64,000 bases of DNA. Origin: Streptomyces sindenensis. Its GTDB lineage: Bacteria; Actinomycetota; Actinomycetes; Streptomycetales; Streptomycetaceae. The stretch covers positions 1-64,000 of the forward strand of contig NZ_BMSG01000023.1 in assembly GCF_014649035.1 (NCBI RefSeq). The letters are read 5' to 3'. The notes beneath the pieces were generated by a model that saw nothing but the letters and a program-made list of their open reading frames with translations, made no database searches and was not told the DNA's origin. Made by a program: the position numbers and the translations under genes. Below are positions 55,587 through 64,000 of the stretch, in pieces. The first letter of the stretch is position 1, and each line of letters begins with the position of its first letter.

Positions 55587-57619
55587 TAAGCGGCCCTCCC
55601 GGCTGCGGTGACGTCCTTGACGAGCCCGGCGATCGAGTCGGCCCGCAGCTCGTCGAGCGTCACGGCGGTGCCTCCCAGTTCCCGGGCCAACTCCCCGGCG
55701 AGGCCGAGGCGTACGTACCCCGACTCGCAGTCCACGACGACCGAGGCCGCCCCCTCGGCCCGGTGCAGTCGCGCCGCCCGCCCCGCGAGCGCCACGGGCT
55801 CGGGCCCGCCGGTCGCCCGCCCGTCCGTGACGACGACGAGCAGGGGCCGCCGCGACGGATCGCGCAGCCGCTCCACCCGCAGCACGTCATGGGCCTTGAG
55901 CAGTCCGGCGGCGAGCGGAGTGCGCCCCCCGGTCGGCAGCGACTCAAGCCGTGCGGCGGCCGCGTCCACCGACGAGGTCGGCGGCAGCGCCACCTCCGCC
56001 TCCTTGCCCCGGAAGGTGACCAGGCCGACCTTGTCCCGCCGCTGGTAGGCGTCGAGCAGCAGGGACAGCACGGCCCCCTTGACCGCGCTCATCCGCTGCC
56101 GGGCCGCCATCGATCCCGACGCGTCCACGACGAACAGCACGAGGTTGCCCTCACGCCCTTCCCGGGCCGCCTGCCGCAGATCGTCCCGGCGCACCACGAG
56201 CCCGCGCCCCGCGCGCCCGCGCGCCCGCTGGTGCGGGGCGGCGGCCTGCACGGTGGCGGCCAGATGCAGCTTGGTCAGCGCCCCCTCGGGCCGCCGGGCG
56301 CCGGTGGTACGTCCATGCTCGGTACGCGCCCGGGAGCGCCGCCCCGCAGCACCCTCGCCGAGCCCCGGCACGCTGAGCATCTTCGTCCGGAACGGCTCGG
56401 CGGCGGCCACGGGCCGCTGCTCGCCACCGGCGGGCCGGCCGGGCGTGTCGGGCGCGTTCTCGGGGGCCTGGGACGGCGTGTCGCCGCCTTCCGGGGCCGG
56501 AGGCGTACGGTCCTCGCCCTCGGCCTGCGGCGGCACACCCCCGCCACCACCACCATCGCCCCCGCCGTCGGGCCCGGGGCCGGGGTCATCGTCGTCGTGG
56601 TCGTCCCGGGGGCCGGCCTCGTCCAGGGTCTGATCGAGTTTGTCCTCGTCCAGACCGGGCGCGTCGAACGGGTTGCGCCGCCGCCGGTGGGGGAGGGCCA
56701 GCAGGGCCGCCTGCCGTACGTCGTCGGCGGTGACCTCCTCGCGCCCGGCCCAGGCGGCGAGCGCGGTGGCGGTACGGGCCATCACGATGTCGGCCCGCAT
56801 CCCGTCGACCTCGAACGCGGCGCAGGTGGCGGCGATCTGCCGCAGGACGCCGTCGCTCAGCACGACCCGGGGCAGCAGGACGCGGGCGGCGGCGATCCGG
56901 TCGCGCAGGGCACCCTCCTCCTCGGCCCAGCGCGCGGCGAACCCCTCGGGGTCGTCGTCGTACGCGAGCCGGCGCCGCACGACCTCGACCCGCTCGTCGG
57001 TGTCCCGGGAGGCGGAGACCTCCACGGTCAGCCCGAACCGGTCCAGCAACTGCGGCCGCAGCTCGCCCTCTTCCGGGTTCATCGTCCCGACCAGCAGGAA
57101 CCGTGCCGCATGCCGTACGGAGACGCCCTCGCGCTCGACGTACGAGGCACCCATGGCCGCCGCGTCCAGCAGCAGGTCCACCAGGTGGTCGTGGAGGAGG
57201 TTGACCTCGTCGACGTACAGGATCCCGCGATGAGCGTCGGCCAGCAGCCCCGGTTCGAACGCCTTCACGCCCTCCGAGAGCGCCCGCTCGATGTCCAGCG
57301 CCCCCACCAGCCGGTCCTCGGACGCCCCGACGGGCAGCTCCACGGTCCGCGCCGGACGTGCCACCCCGGCCGCCTCCGCGTGCGGCCCGTCGGGACACGC
57401 CGGATCGGGCGAGACGGGGTCACAGGAGAACCGGCACCCGGGTACGACGGAGACCTCGGGCATCAGCGCGGCGAGCGCCCGTACGGCGGTGGACTTGGCG
57501 GTCCCCTTCTCACCCCGCACGAGCACGCCGCCGACGGCCGGACTGACGGCGTTCAGCAACAGCCCGAGCCGCAGGTCGTCCTGGCCGACGATCGCGGTGA
57601 AGGGATACGGCGTACTCAC
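55586..57619 (-). CDS. Magnesium/cobalt-chelatase-type ChlI-ChlD fusion
   Basis: A 677-aa protein joining an AAA+ subunit (residues 1-340) to a VWA subunit (480-677). Walker A is GEKGTAKST, Walker B is GILYVDEVNLL, and MIDAS is VVDASGSMAARQ with a Thr/Asp late (LLVVVTDGRATGG). A Cys cluster is inserted near residue 63 (GCRFSCDPVSPDPACPDGPH). A Gly/Asp/Pro-rich linker (DDHDDDDPGPGPDGGGDGGGGGG) joins the halves. In cobalamin operons it works as the motor part of a CobN-type cobaltochelatase; no cobN is in the window. ATG 57619 overlaps the cobQ stop (ATGA). Confidence 0.9.
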   Translation of the reverse strand: MSTPYPFTAIVGQDDLRLGLLLNAVSPAVGGVLVRGEKGTAKSTAVRALAALMPEVSVVPGCRFSCDPVSPDPACPDGPHAEAAGVARPARTVELPVGASEDRLVGALDIERALSEGVKAFEPGLLADAHRGILYVDEVNLLHDHLVDLLLDAAAMGASYVEREGVSVRHAARFLLVGTMNPEEGELRPQLLDRFGLTVEVSASRDTDERVEVVRRRLAYDDDPEGFAARWAEEEGALRDRIAAARVLLPRVVLSDGVLRQIAATCAAFEVDGMRADIVMARTATALAAWAGREEVTADDVRQAALLALPHRRRRNPFDAPGLDEDKLDQTLDEAGPRDDHDDDDPGPGPDGGGDGGGGGGVPPQAEGEDRTPPAPEGGDTPSQAPENAPDTPGRPAGGEQRPVAAAEPFRTKMLSVPGLGEGAAGRRSRARTEHGRTTGARRPEGALTKLHLAATVQAAAPHQRARGRAGRGLVVRRDDLRQAAREGREGNLVLFVVDASGSMAARQRMSAVKGAVLSLLLDAYQRRDKVGLVTFRGKEAEVALPPTSSVDAAAARLESLPTGGRTPLAAGLLKAHDVLRVERLRDPSRRPLLVVVTDGRATGGPEPVALAGRAARLHRAEGAASVVVDCESGYVRLGLAGELARELGGTAVTLDELRADSIAGLVKDVTAAGRAA

Positions 57620-59415
57620 AAGGCCTCCTGGTCGACATGGTGTTCAGCTTCTGCGTGACCGGTCACATCAAGCCCCTGGCCCCTTGACCCGACGGGCCCG
57701 GCGGACCCGGCGGACCCGGCAGGATCAAGCCCCTGGGGCGCGGCTTGCGCGGACCGGGCGAATCCGATCCCCTGCTCCGTTGACTCCGTTGACTCCGTTG
57801 ACTCCGCGGACCCGGCGAGAACAAGCCCCTCCGGCGATGGCGGAGCGGGGTCCTGGGCAGCCCCACGGCTCGCCGCACCCCCCGCACCCGCACCCACGTC
57901 ACGCGGCCTCGGAGGAGCCCCCGGCGGCACGAACGGCAATCCGGACGGCGCCCCACCCTCGATCAACCGCCACAACGCATCCGTGTCCGCATGCTCCTCC
58001 ACCAGATCCCCGAGCCGATCCAGCTGCTCCTCCCGCAGCACCCCGAAACTCGTGTCCGGCGCGGGAACGAACCGCCGCCCGGCGGCCCGGGCCACCTCCA
58101 CCAGGAACCGCCGCCGGAACGCATCGCTCTCCAGCGACCCGTGCCAGTGCGTCCCCCACACCGCCCCCACCCGGCACCCGTCCAGGAACGGCTCGCCGCC
58201 CCGTACGTCGGCCACCCCGTGGTGGATCTCGTACCCCTCCACGGGCTCGCCCAGCGCCGAACCGACCGGCCGCGCCAGCGTCTTGTCCCGGTCGAAGCGA
58301 ATCCGCACAGGAAGGACGCCCAGCCCGTCCACGACCCCCGCCCGCGACTCCACCTCGTCCTCGATGCGCTCACCGAGCACCTGGAACCCGCCGCAGATCC
58401 CCAGCACCGGCCGGCCCTCCGCCGCCCGCCGCACCAGCGCCTCCGCGAGCCCCCGCTCGCGCAGCCAGGCCAGCGCCTTCACCGTGCCGCGCGTTCCCGG
58501 CACGATCACCAGGTCCGCGTCGGCCAGCTCCTCCGCCCGGTCCACGAACCGCACGACGACGCCCGGTTCGGCGGCCAGCGCGTCCACGTCCGTGAAGTTG
58601 GACATCAACGGCACCGCGCAGACCGCGACCCGCAGCACGTCCTCACCGTGGGGCGGCGCCACGACCGACTCCCGCACCGCCCCCCGCAGGGAGACCCGCA
58701 GGCCGTCCTCCTCGTCGATGCCGAGCCCGTGGGCGTACGGCAGCACCCCGTACGTCCGCCGCCCGGTCAGCCCGTACAGCATGTCGAGCCCCGGCTCCAG
58801 CAGCGAGACGTCGCCCCGGAACTTGTTCACCAGGTAGCCCGCGACCAGCGACTGGTCCTCGGCGCTCAGCAGGGCCGTGGTCCCGAAGAACGAGGCGAAG
58901 ACCCCGCCCCGGTCGATGTCCCCGACGACCAGCACGGGGAAACGGGCGGCCCGGGCGATGCCCATGTTCACGATGTCGGTGCGCCGGAGGTTGATCTCGG
59001 CGGGGGAGCCCGCCCCCTCGCAGATCACCGCGTCGTACGCCGCCCGAAGCTGCTCCAGGCAGTTGGTGACCGTCCCGAGCAGCGCCTCCTGACGGCCCCC
59101 GTGGTACCCGCGGGCGCTCATCTCGCCGACCGGCTTCCCCATCAGGACGACCTGGCTGGACCGGTCGCTGCCGGGCTTCAGCAGCACCGGGTTCATCAGG
59201 GCCGTCGGCTCCACCCGGGCGGCCTGGGCCTGCATCGCCTGGGCGCGTCCGATCTCCGCGCCCTCGCGGGTGACGAAGGAGTTGAGGGACATGTTCTGCG
59301 CCTTGAACGGCGCCACCTTCACGCCCCGGCGCACCAGCCAGCGGCAGATGCCCGCCGTGACGACGCTCTTGCCCGCGTCGGAGGTCGTTCCCGCGACCAG
59401 CAGCCCGCCACTCAT
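57616..59415 (-). CDS. cobQ: Cobyric acid synthase with a repetitive C-terminal tail
   Basis: A 599-aa amidotransferase that adds four amides to adenosyl-cobyrinic acid a,c-diamide. P-loop domain: AGTTSDAGKSVVTAGICRWL, FKAQNMSLNSFVT. Glutaminase part: VLGICGGFQVLGERIEDE with catalytic Cys, and YEIHHGVADV. The enzyme proper ends near residue 500 (ADTDALWRLIEGG). A tail of about 90 residues follows, of low complexity with ESTESTESTE from a 9-base DNA repeat and QGLD units. ATG 59415 overlaps the cobD stop (ATGA). Confidence 0.93.
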   Translation of the reverse strand: MSGGLLVAGTTSDAGKSVVTAGICRWLVRRGVKVAPFKAQNMSLNSFVTREGAEIGRAQAMQAQAARVEPTALMNPVLLKPGSDRSSQVVLMGKPVGEMSARGYHGGRQEALLGTVTNCLEQLRAAYDAVICEGAGSPAEINLRRTDIVNMGIARAARFPVLVVGDIDRGGVFASFFGTTALLSAEDQSLVAGYLVNKFRGDVSLLEPGLDMLYGLTGRRTYGVLPYAHGLGIDEEDGLRVSLRGAVRESVVAPPHGEDVLRVAVCAVPLMSNFTDVDALAAEPGVVVRFVDRAEELADADLVIVPGTRGTVKALAWLRERGLAEALVRRAAEGRPVLGICGGFQVLGERIEDEVESRAGVVDGLGVLPVRIRFDRDKTLARPVGSALGEPVEGYEIHHGVADVRGGEPFLDGCRVGAVWGTHWHGSLESDAFRRRFLVEVARAAGRRFVPAPDTSFGVLREEQLDRLGDLVEEHADTDALWRLIEGGAPSGLPFVPPGAPPRPRDVGAGAGGAASRGAAQDPAPPSPEGLVLAGSAESTESTESTEQGIGFARSAQAAPQGLDPAGSAGSAGPVGSRGQGLDVTGHAEAEHHVDQEAL

Positions 59416-60407
59416 GCCCGTCCCCGCCTCTGTCCTGTCGACGACCGTCCCGCGACCGGCCGCCGCGCGGCCCAGTGGCCCGCCGCCAGCCGGCCCGCCA
59501 CACACACCCCCAGAGCCAGCGCACTCACCCGCCGCGACAGCCGTACCGCCCGCTCGATGTCGTTGCCCCGGACCTCCCGCCCGGCCGCCCCGTTCAGTAC
59601 GGGCCGGTGTTCGACGCGCCCCGCGTACGCGAGCGTGCCGCCCAGCCGTACGCCGAGCGCCCCCGCGAACGCCGCCTCCACCGGGCCCGCGTTCGGGCTC
59701 GGGTGGCGGTGTGCGTCCGCCTTCCAGGCGCGTACGGCCCGGGCGGGCCGCCCGCCGGCCGCCACGGCCAGCACGGCCGTCAGCCGGGCGCCCGGCCACC
59801 CCGCCACGTCGTCCAGGCGGGCCGAGGCCCAGCCGTAACGGCGGTGGCGGGGCGACTTGTGGCCGACCATCGCGTCCAGCGTGTTCACCGCCCGGAAGCC
59901 GACGAGCCCCGGCACCCCGCCGACCGCCCCCCACACCAGCGCGCCGACGACGGCGTCCGAGGTGTTCTCGGCGACCGACTCGACGACCGCGCGGGCGATC
60001 CCCGGCCCGTCCAGGGAGTGCGGATCGCGCCCGCACAGATGCGGCAGCCGCTCCCGGGCCGCCTCCAGGTCCCCGGCGGCCAGTGCGCCCCCGATGGCAC
60101 GGGCCTCCCGGCCCAGCGACGTACCGCCGACGACGGACCAGGCGGTGGCGGCGGTCAGCGCGACGGCGAGCGCCGGACGTCCCCGTACGGCGCGGGCGGT
60201 CAGCGCGGCGGCCCCCACGGCGCCTCCGGCGCACACCAGGGCGTGCAGCGCGCCCCGGCCACGGTCGTCACGCCACAGCAGGGACTCGACGCGCGCCGCG
60301 GCGCGGCCGAACCCGGCGACGGGGTGGCCCCGCCGCGGATCGCCCAACAGCGCGTCGGCGACCATCCCCGCCGTGGCGCCGTACGCGAAGATGCGATCGG
60401 CACGCAC
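59412..60407 (-). CDS. cobD: Adenosylcobinamide-phosphate synthase (CbiB/CobD)
   Basis: A 331-aa membrane protein that joins adenosyl-cobyric acid to aminopropanol (phosphate). Marks are ADALLGDPRRGHPVAGFGR at the start, GRDPHSLDGPGIARAVVESVAENTSDAVVGALVWGAVGGVPGLVGFRAVNTLDAMVGHKSPRHRRYGWASARLDD in the centre and RVEHRPVLNG. It begins with GTG 60407. First gene behind the cobalamin riboswitch, its stop overlaps cobQ. Confidence 0.95.
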   Translation of the reverse strand: MRADRIFAYGATAGMVADALLGDPRRGHPVAGFGRAAARVESLLWRDDRGRGALHALVCAGGAVGAAALTARAVRGRPALAVALTAATAWSVVGGTSLGREARAIGGALAAGDLEAARERLPHLCGRDPHSLDGPGIARAVVESVAENTSDAVVGALVWGAVGGVPGLVGFRAVNTLDAMVGHKSPRHRRYGWASARLDDVAGWPGARLTAVLAVAAGGRPARAVRAWKADAHRHPSPNAGPVEAAFAGALGVRLGGTLAYAGRVEHRPVLNGAAGREVRGNDIERAVRLSRRVSALALGVCVAGRLAAGHWAARRPVAGRSSTGQRRGRA

Positions 60408-60539
60408 GGCTCAGCCCGTCGCGGAAAGAGGCGTTCCGGCACGGAGAGGGTCATGGAGGGGCACAGGAAGCGGCGCGGGGAACGGCGCACGGCGGCCGGG
60501 CATGGCGTAGGTCCTCACTCAGGGTCCGCGCCCTGGTTC

Positions 60540-60735
60540 GACGTGACCGGCGACGAGAGTCTCCTGGCTCCCGGATCCGCAGTTCCCCCGGCCTTCCAGC
60601 CCGCGTACCGCGAGCCGTGACGTCCGGTGTGGGGGAGTGCTCCCCGGTGACAGTGGCGGGACCGCGCCGGATTCGCACCGGCTTCCTCTGCTGTCGCCGT
60701 AAATGGCTCGGGCAGTCCACCACGCCCCGAGAACA
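60540..60735 (-). promoter_or_regulatory. Cobalamin riboswitch
   Basis: Reading the minus strand from about 60735 leftward, typical B12-aptamer pieces occur in order: GAAGCCGGTGCGAATCCGGC, GCGGTCCCGCCACTGT, and the B12 box AGCCAGGAGACTCT (60569-60556). It precedes cobD and so should shut down the cobD-cobQ-chelatase-cobO-cobB run when adenosylcobalamin is high. A promoter with -35 TTGACG (60743-60738) and -10 TGGACT (60719-60714) lies right before it. Confidence 0.93.
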
Positions 60736-60786
60736 GCCGTCAACTCGCTGTTGACCTGCGGGGCTGCACTGTGGCCGGACGCACAC

Positions 60787-60818
60787 CGGGCCGGACACAC
60801 GAGGGTGTGTCCGGCCCG
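60787..60818 (-). terminator. Terminator of the Pit operon
   Basis: A perfect stem of 14 bp (60787-60800 with 60805-60818) with a GAGG loop, 31 bases beyond the stop of the small membrane gene. Confidence 0.9.
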
Positions 60819-60848
60819 GAGGAGTGCGAGGAACGCGGCGACGCGAGG

Positions 60849-61079
60849 TCAGGCGACGATCAGATAGATCCCGTACGAGACCGCCGCCACGCACAGCCCG
60901 AAGCAGGCGTACGCGCCGGTGCGCGCCAGCGCGACCGACCCGCCGGAGGCGCTGCCCCCGGCCGTCGCGGACTGCTTGGAGAGGGCGACGATGCCCAGGG
61001 TGAAGAGGCCGACCAGCGCGATGGTGACCACGAGGCTGACACCGAAGACGGAGGCGAGAGCTGCCCAGTCGATTTTCAT
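60849..61079 (-). CDS. Small membrane protein downstream of Pit transporter
   Basis: A 76-aa protein with two hydrophobic helices (LASVFGVSLVVTIALVGLFTLGIVAL and TGAYACFGLCVAAVSYGIYLIVA) separated by a Ser/Gly-rich loop. It starts 12 bases after the Pit stop, on the same strand and transcript, and ends before the terminator. In actinobacteria this small partner commonly follows Pit genes; its role is unknown, perhaps an accessory subunit. Confidence 0.85.
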   Translation of the reverse strand: MKIDWAALASVFGVSLVVTIALVGLFTLGIVALSKQSATAGGSASGGSVALARTGAYACFGLCVAAVSYGIYLIVA

Positions 61080-61091
61080 GCGGATCTGTCC

Positions 61092-62351
61092 TTACACCTT
61101 GGCCGGCGGCCGGGCCGGGTCGTCGGGCGCCGAGGCCGGGGCCGGGATGGTGGTCGTGAGGTCGGAGGCCGGGGCCCCGGCCGGCGGCGGCTGGACCGCC
61201 GCGATGGCCGTGGTGACGACGCCCTGGGGCTCGTCGCCGTCCGTGTCGTTGACGTTGGTGTGGTTGACCGGCTGGCGACGCGAGGCCAGCCAGATGGCGA
61301 ACGAACCGCCCACGAGGATGACCGCCGTGACGGCGATGCCCCACGTGCCCTGCTTGGTCAGGAACTCGGCGCCCGCGCCGACCAGACCCGCGGCCGGCAG
61401 CGTCAGACCCCAGGCGACGAACATCCGGGTGGCGGTGGACCAGCGGACCACACCGCCCTTGCGGCCGAGGCCCGCGCCCATCACGGCACCCGAGCACGAC
61501 TGGGTGGTGGAGAGGGAGAAGCCGAGGTGCGAAGAGGCCAGGATGACCGTCGCCGCGCTGGTCTGGGCGGCGAAGCCCTGCGGCGGCTGGAGGTCGGTCA
61601 GGCCCTTGCCCATGGTGCGGATGATGCGCCAGCCACCGAGGTAGGTGCCGAGCGCGATGGCGAGACCGGCGGAGACGATGACCCACAGGGGCGGGTTGGA
61701 GCCGGGGGCCAGGATGCCGCTGGTGACCAGGGCGAGGGTGATGATGCCCATCGTCTTCTGGGCGTCGTTGGTGCCGTGGGCGAGCGAGACGAGACCGGCG
61801 GAGGCGATCTGCCCGGCCCGGTAGCCCTTGGCGGTCGACTTGAGCTGGTTCGGGTCGGTGACGTTCCGGTTGATGCGGTACGTCAGCCGCGTGGCCAGCA
61901 TCGCGGCGATACCGGCGACCAGCGGGGCGGCGATCGCGGGGAGCAGCACCTTGGTGACGACGGTGCCACCGTTGATCGAGGACCAGCCGGCCGACATGAC
62001 CGCGGCGCCGATCAGACCGCCGAACAGGGCGTGGGAGGAGCTGGAAGGCAGCCCCAGCAGCCAGGTCAGCAGATTCCACAGGATGGCGCCGACGAGCGCC
62101 GCGAAGATGACTTCTGTTCTGATGCCGTCTTCGTTGACGATCCCGCCGGAGATCGTCTTGGCGACCTCCACCGACAGGAACGCGCCGATCAGGTTGAGAA
62201 CGGCGGACATGGCCACCGCTGTCTTGGGCTTCATCGCGCCGGTCGAGATGGTGGTCGCCATCGCGTTGGCGGTGTCGTGGAAACCGTTCGTGAAATCGAA
62301 CACGAGAGCTGTTACGACCACAATCGCAAGCAGCAGCGTGATGTGTTCCAT
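61092..62351 (-). CDS. pit: Low-affinity inorganic phosphate transporter, Pit family
   Basis: A 419-aa membrane protein with about ten helices. The Pit signatures are FDFTNGFHDTANAMATTI near residue 20 and VSLAHGTNDAQKTMGIITLAL in the second half, plus the central PSSSSHALFGGLIGAAVM. It takes up metal-phosphate by proton symport. The C-terminal 70 residues are Pro/Ala-rich cytoplasmic tail. A PHO box upstream puts it under PhoP, as reported, from memory, for pitH2 of S. coelicolor. ATG 62351 gives MEHITLLLAIVV. Confidence 0.95.
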   Translation of the reverse strand: MEHITLLLAIVVVTALVFDFTNGFHDTANAMATTISTGAMKPKTAVAMSAVLNLIGAFLSVEVAKTISGGIVNEDGIRTEVIFAALVGAILWNLLTWLLGLPSSSSHALFGGLIGAAVMSAGWSSINGGTVVTKVLLPAIAAPLVAGIAAMLATRLTYRINRNVTDPNQLKSTAKGYRAGQIASAGLVSLAHGTNDAQKTMGIITLALVTSGILAPGSNPPLWVIVSAGLAIALGTYLGGWRIIRTMGKGLTDLQPPQGFAAQTSAATVILASSHLGFSLSTTQSCSGAVMGAGLGRKGGVVRWSTATRMFVAWGLTLPAAGLVGAGAEFLTKQGTWGIAVTAVILVGGSFAIWLASRRQPVNHTNVNDTDGDEPQGVVTTAIAAVQPPPAGAPASDLTTTIPAPASAPDDPARPPAKV

Positions 62352-62398
62352 TTACCCAGGCAATCGTTCGACGTCAGTGGCTCGTGGACCGTAGGCAA

Positions 62399-62420
62399 CC
62401 TGGGTGAACGGAAGATGAAC
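62399..62420 (-). promoter_or_regulatory. PHO box before the Pit transporter gene
   Basis: Read on the minus strand, two adjoining 11-bp units, GTTCATCTTCC (62420-62410) and GTTCACCCAGG (62409-62399), match the Streptomyces PhoP direct-repeat pattern G(G/T)TCAYYYRSS closely. They lie 48 bases upstream of the Pit ATG. Confidence 0.88.
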
Positions 62421-62628
62421 TGGGCAGGGCGCTGTGGTGACTCCAAGCGGAGTGCGGTGCTTCCGCTTGTGTGCGGGTGAGGTTGTGCGAGGCCGGTGGG
62501 GTACGGCGTGGGCTGCCCTTTGCCGCTTGTTGGCGAACATTTTGAACGGCCGTTCGGCACCCGGAAGAGATCCCCGTCACGCTCTGTGTGACGTTCCGGT
62601 TGCGTGCCTGCACCCCTACGCTCGCCCC

Positions 62629-63288
62629 ATGAGCGAGCAGCAGCCGGAATCCGTCCGCCAGGCCTGGCAGGACGTCGTGGACACGGCCCGCCGGAGCGCG
62701 GCGGACGGCCTCGTCGTCGGCACCTCCGGCAATGTCTCCGCCCGCGTCGGCGACCTCGTCCTGGTGACGCCCAGCGGGGTGCCCTACGACCGGCTCGGAC
62801 CCGAGGACGCGGTCGGCGTCGACCTGGAGGGGCACCAGGTGCTCGGGGATCTCGGCCCGACCAGTGAGCTCCCCCTCCACCTGGCGGTCTACCGCTCCAC
62901 CGACGCCGCCGCCGTCGTCCACACCCACGCCGTGCACGCCACCGCCGTCTCCACCCTCGTCGCCGAGGTCCCGCTCGTGCACTACGCGGCGGCCCTCCTC
63001 GGCGGTCCCGTCCGCACCGCCGCCTACGCGCGCTACGGCACCCCGGAGCTGGCCGACGCCATGCTCGAAGCGCTCCGGGACCGCACCGGCTGTCTGCTCG
63101 CCAACCACGGCACCGTCACCTACGGCGACACGCTCGACCAGGCCTACGACCGCACCGCCCAGCTGGAGTGGCTGTGCCACCTCTGGCTCACCGCGAGCTC
63201 GGTGCCCGGCCGCACCCCGGCCCTGCTCTCCACGGCCCAGCTGGCCGAGGTGACCGAGGCGCTCAAGGGGTACGGCCAGCACGGCTGA
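62629..63288 (+). CDS. Class II aldolase/adducin-family protein (fuculose-phosphate aldolase-like)
   Basis: A 219-aa protein with zinc-binding motifs HTHAVHATAVS (HxH) and LLANHGTVTYG (third His), and the phosphate-site start VVGTSGNVSARVGDLVLVTPSGVPYDRLGPEDAV. Related enzymes split fuculose- or ribulose-1-phosphates; some are methylthioribulose dehydratases. Nothing nearby fixes the substrate. ATG 62629 gives MSEQQPESVRQAWQ. It is divergent from the Pit operon. Confidence 0.88.
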   Translation: MSEQQPESVRQAWQDVVDTARRSAADGLVVGTSGNVSARVGDLVLVTPSGVPYDRLGPEDAVGVDLEGHQVLGDLGPTSELPLHLAVYRSTDAAAVVHTHAVHATAVSTLVAEVPLVHYAAALLGGPVRTAAYARYGTPELADAMLEALRDRTGCLLANHGTVTYGDTLDQAYDRTAQLEWLCHLWLTASSVPGRTPALLSTAQLAEVTEALKGYGQHG

Positions 63289-63419
63289 ACCGGACCCGCC
63301 CGGGCCGGGAGACCGGGGCCGGGGCCACTCGGCCCGCCCGAGGCGGACCCGGGCGCCGAGCCGCCCCGGACGGCCCCCGCCCGCTGGCCGCCCGGCCCCC
63401 GGCCCACGACACTGGAGCG

Positions 63420-64000
63420 GTGCGCCCGGTAACCGCGACGGCAGCGGCCGTCACCTCGATCCTCGGCGTCGGCGCGGCAGCGGTCGCGGCCGGCCGGTAC
63501 GCCAGTGACGTCGCCCTCAAGGCGACGCCCGGACGTCCCCTGCCCGCCGACCGCAGACTCACCGTGCACGCCACCGCGGCCGGCCGGGTCACCCTGACCC
63601 GTTCCTTCTCGGCGCTCCGCCCCGGCACCTGGGGGATCGCCGGATCCGGGGTCCACGCGGTCGTCGGACCGGTCGTCGAAGGTGCCTCCGAAGGCGCCGA
63701 CACCGTCGTCCGCAGGCTGGAGAGCGTCGGCCGGGGGATCCTCGAACCGGGCGCGAAGGTCCGGCTCACCCCCGCCCTGTACGGCGGCGACCCCGGCAGC
63801 GACCTCGGGCTCGACCACAGCGAGGTCGAGAACCCCGGCGAGCTCGGGACCCTGCCCGCCTGGTACCTCCCCGGCGCGCGCGACACCTGGATCATCACCG
63901 CGCACGGCCTCGGCACCACCCGGGCGCACCCCATGAACCTCATGGGCTTCCTGCACCGGCAGCGCTTTTCCGTGCTCGACCTCGCCTACCGCGGCGACCC
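63420..64000 (+). CDS. Alpha/beta-hydrolase-family protein, 3' part outside the window
   Basis: A partial gene, 193 codons to the window edge with no stop. It opens with GTG 63420 (VRPVTATAAAVTSILGVGAAAVAAGRYASDVA), an N-terminal membrane anchor or signal-like helix. Beyond this, TWIITAHGLGTTRAHPMNLMGFLHRQRFSVLDLAYRGD is the first conserved strand and oxyanion HG region of an alpha/beta hydrolase. The nucleophile and other catalytic residues lie beyond the edge. It follows the aldolase gene by 131 bases on the same strand. Likely an extracellular or membrane-bound esterase or acyl hydrolase. Confidence 0.8.
   Translation, partial: MRPVTATAAAVTSILGVGAAAVAAGRYASDVALKATPGRPLPADRRLTVHATAAGRVTLTRSFSALRPGTWGIAGSGVHAVVGPVVEGASEGADTVVRRLESVGRGILEPGAKVRLTPALYGGDPGSDLGLDHSEVENPGELGTLPAWYLPGARDTWIITAHGLGTTRAHPMNLMGFLHRQRFSVLDLAYRGD

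Larger units (their letters stand above)
60408..60848. other. Gap between cobD and the Pit operon
   Basis: 441 bases without a coding gene. It holds, on the minus strand, the cob promoter and riboswitch (60540-60743) and the Pit-operon terminator (60787-60818). The part next to cobD (60408-60539) is presumably the leader after the aptamer, where a sequestering hairpin should lie. Confidence 0.75.

Overview
The window is very GC-rich, with overlapping start and stop codons, GTG/TTG starts and a gene set typical of the genus Streptomyces. These include a suf operon with a Rieske-type ferredoxin, an ectABCD cluster, a sortase-E type (LAETG) surface protein, a SoxR box in front of a monooxygenase-like gene, and an 11-bp-unit PHO box in front of a phosphate transporter. 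From memory, gene order matches the S. coelicolor core-chromosome segment from about SCO1934 down to SCO1845. I could not run a search to confirm this.

Layout. 0-5.2 kb: heme A genes ctaB and ctaA, a decayed amidohydrolase, and an ABC-2 exporter pair. 5.2-11.9 kb: sufR-B-D-ferredoxin-C-S-U-T, all close or overlapping, with a CAAC-N6-GTTG operator over the sufR start and a strong terminator. 11.9-16.4 kb: a membrane protein, an SMR efflux pump with its TetR regulator, an HxlR-peroxiredoxin fusion regulator, and an MFS gene broken by a one-base frameshift. 16.4-20.2 kb: dapD and dapA (lysine/diaminopimelate), split by a small foreign-looking insert holding an IS5-type transposase relic, a TTA-rich membrane protein gene and a nucleotidyltransferase-fold gene. 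20.4-25.7 kb: a lipoprotein, the SoxR-box gene, conserved proteins of unknown role and a double TerD protein.

26-38 kb: KdgD (5-dehydro-4-deoxyglucarate dehydratase) with a translationally coupled glycosidase-like protein, then MFS, penicillin-binding protein and two-component genes, then an IclR regulator divergent from a 2,5-dioxovalerate-type aldehyde dehydrogenase. KdgD and the dehydrogenase are consecutive steps from sugar acids to 2-oxoglutarate, and similar TGTTCA-type dyads lie in front of both. 38-43.5 kb: small redox and detoxification genes, including an Old Yellow Enzyme divergent from a MarR regulator with three copies of a putative operator.

43.6-47 kb: ectABCD for ectoine and hydroxyectoine. 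47.3-50.9 kb: a class V aminotransferase, an amidohydrolase and a sortase substrate. 51-60.7 kb: cobalamin genes (CbiG_C-CobC fusion, ZIP transporter, cobB, cobO, chelatase, cobQ, cobD) transcribed leftward, the main run sitting behind a cobalamin riboswitch. 60.8-64 kb: a Pit phosphate transporter under a PHO box, a class II aldolase, and the start of an alpha/beta hydrolase that runs off the window.

The most unusual material is the insert at 17.5-19.3 kb, the frameshift whose frame runs into dapD, the HxlR-peroxiredoxin fusion, and the split sugar-acid regulon. No rRNA, tRNA or CRISPR array was seen.
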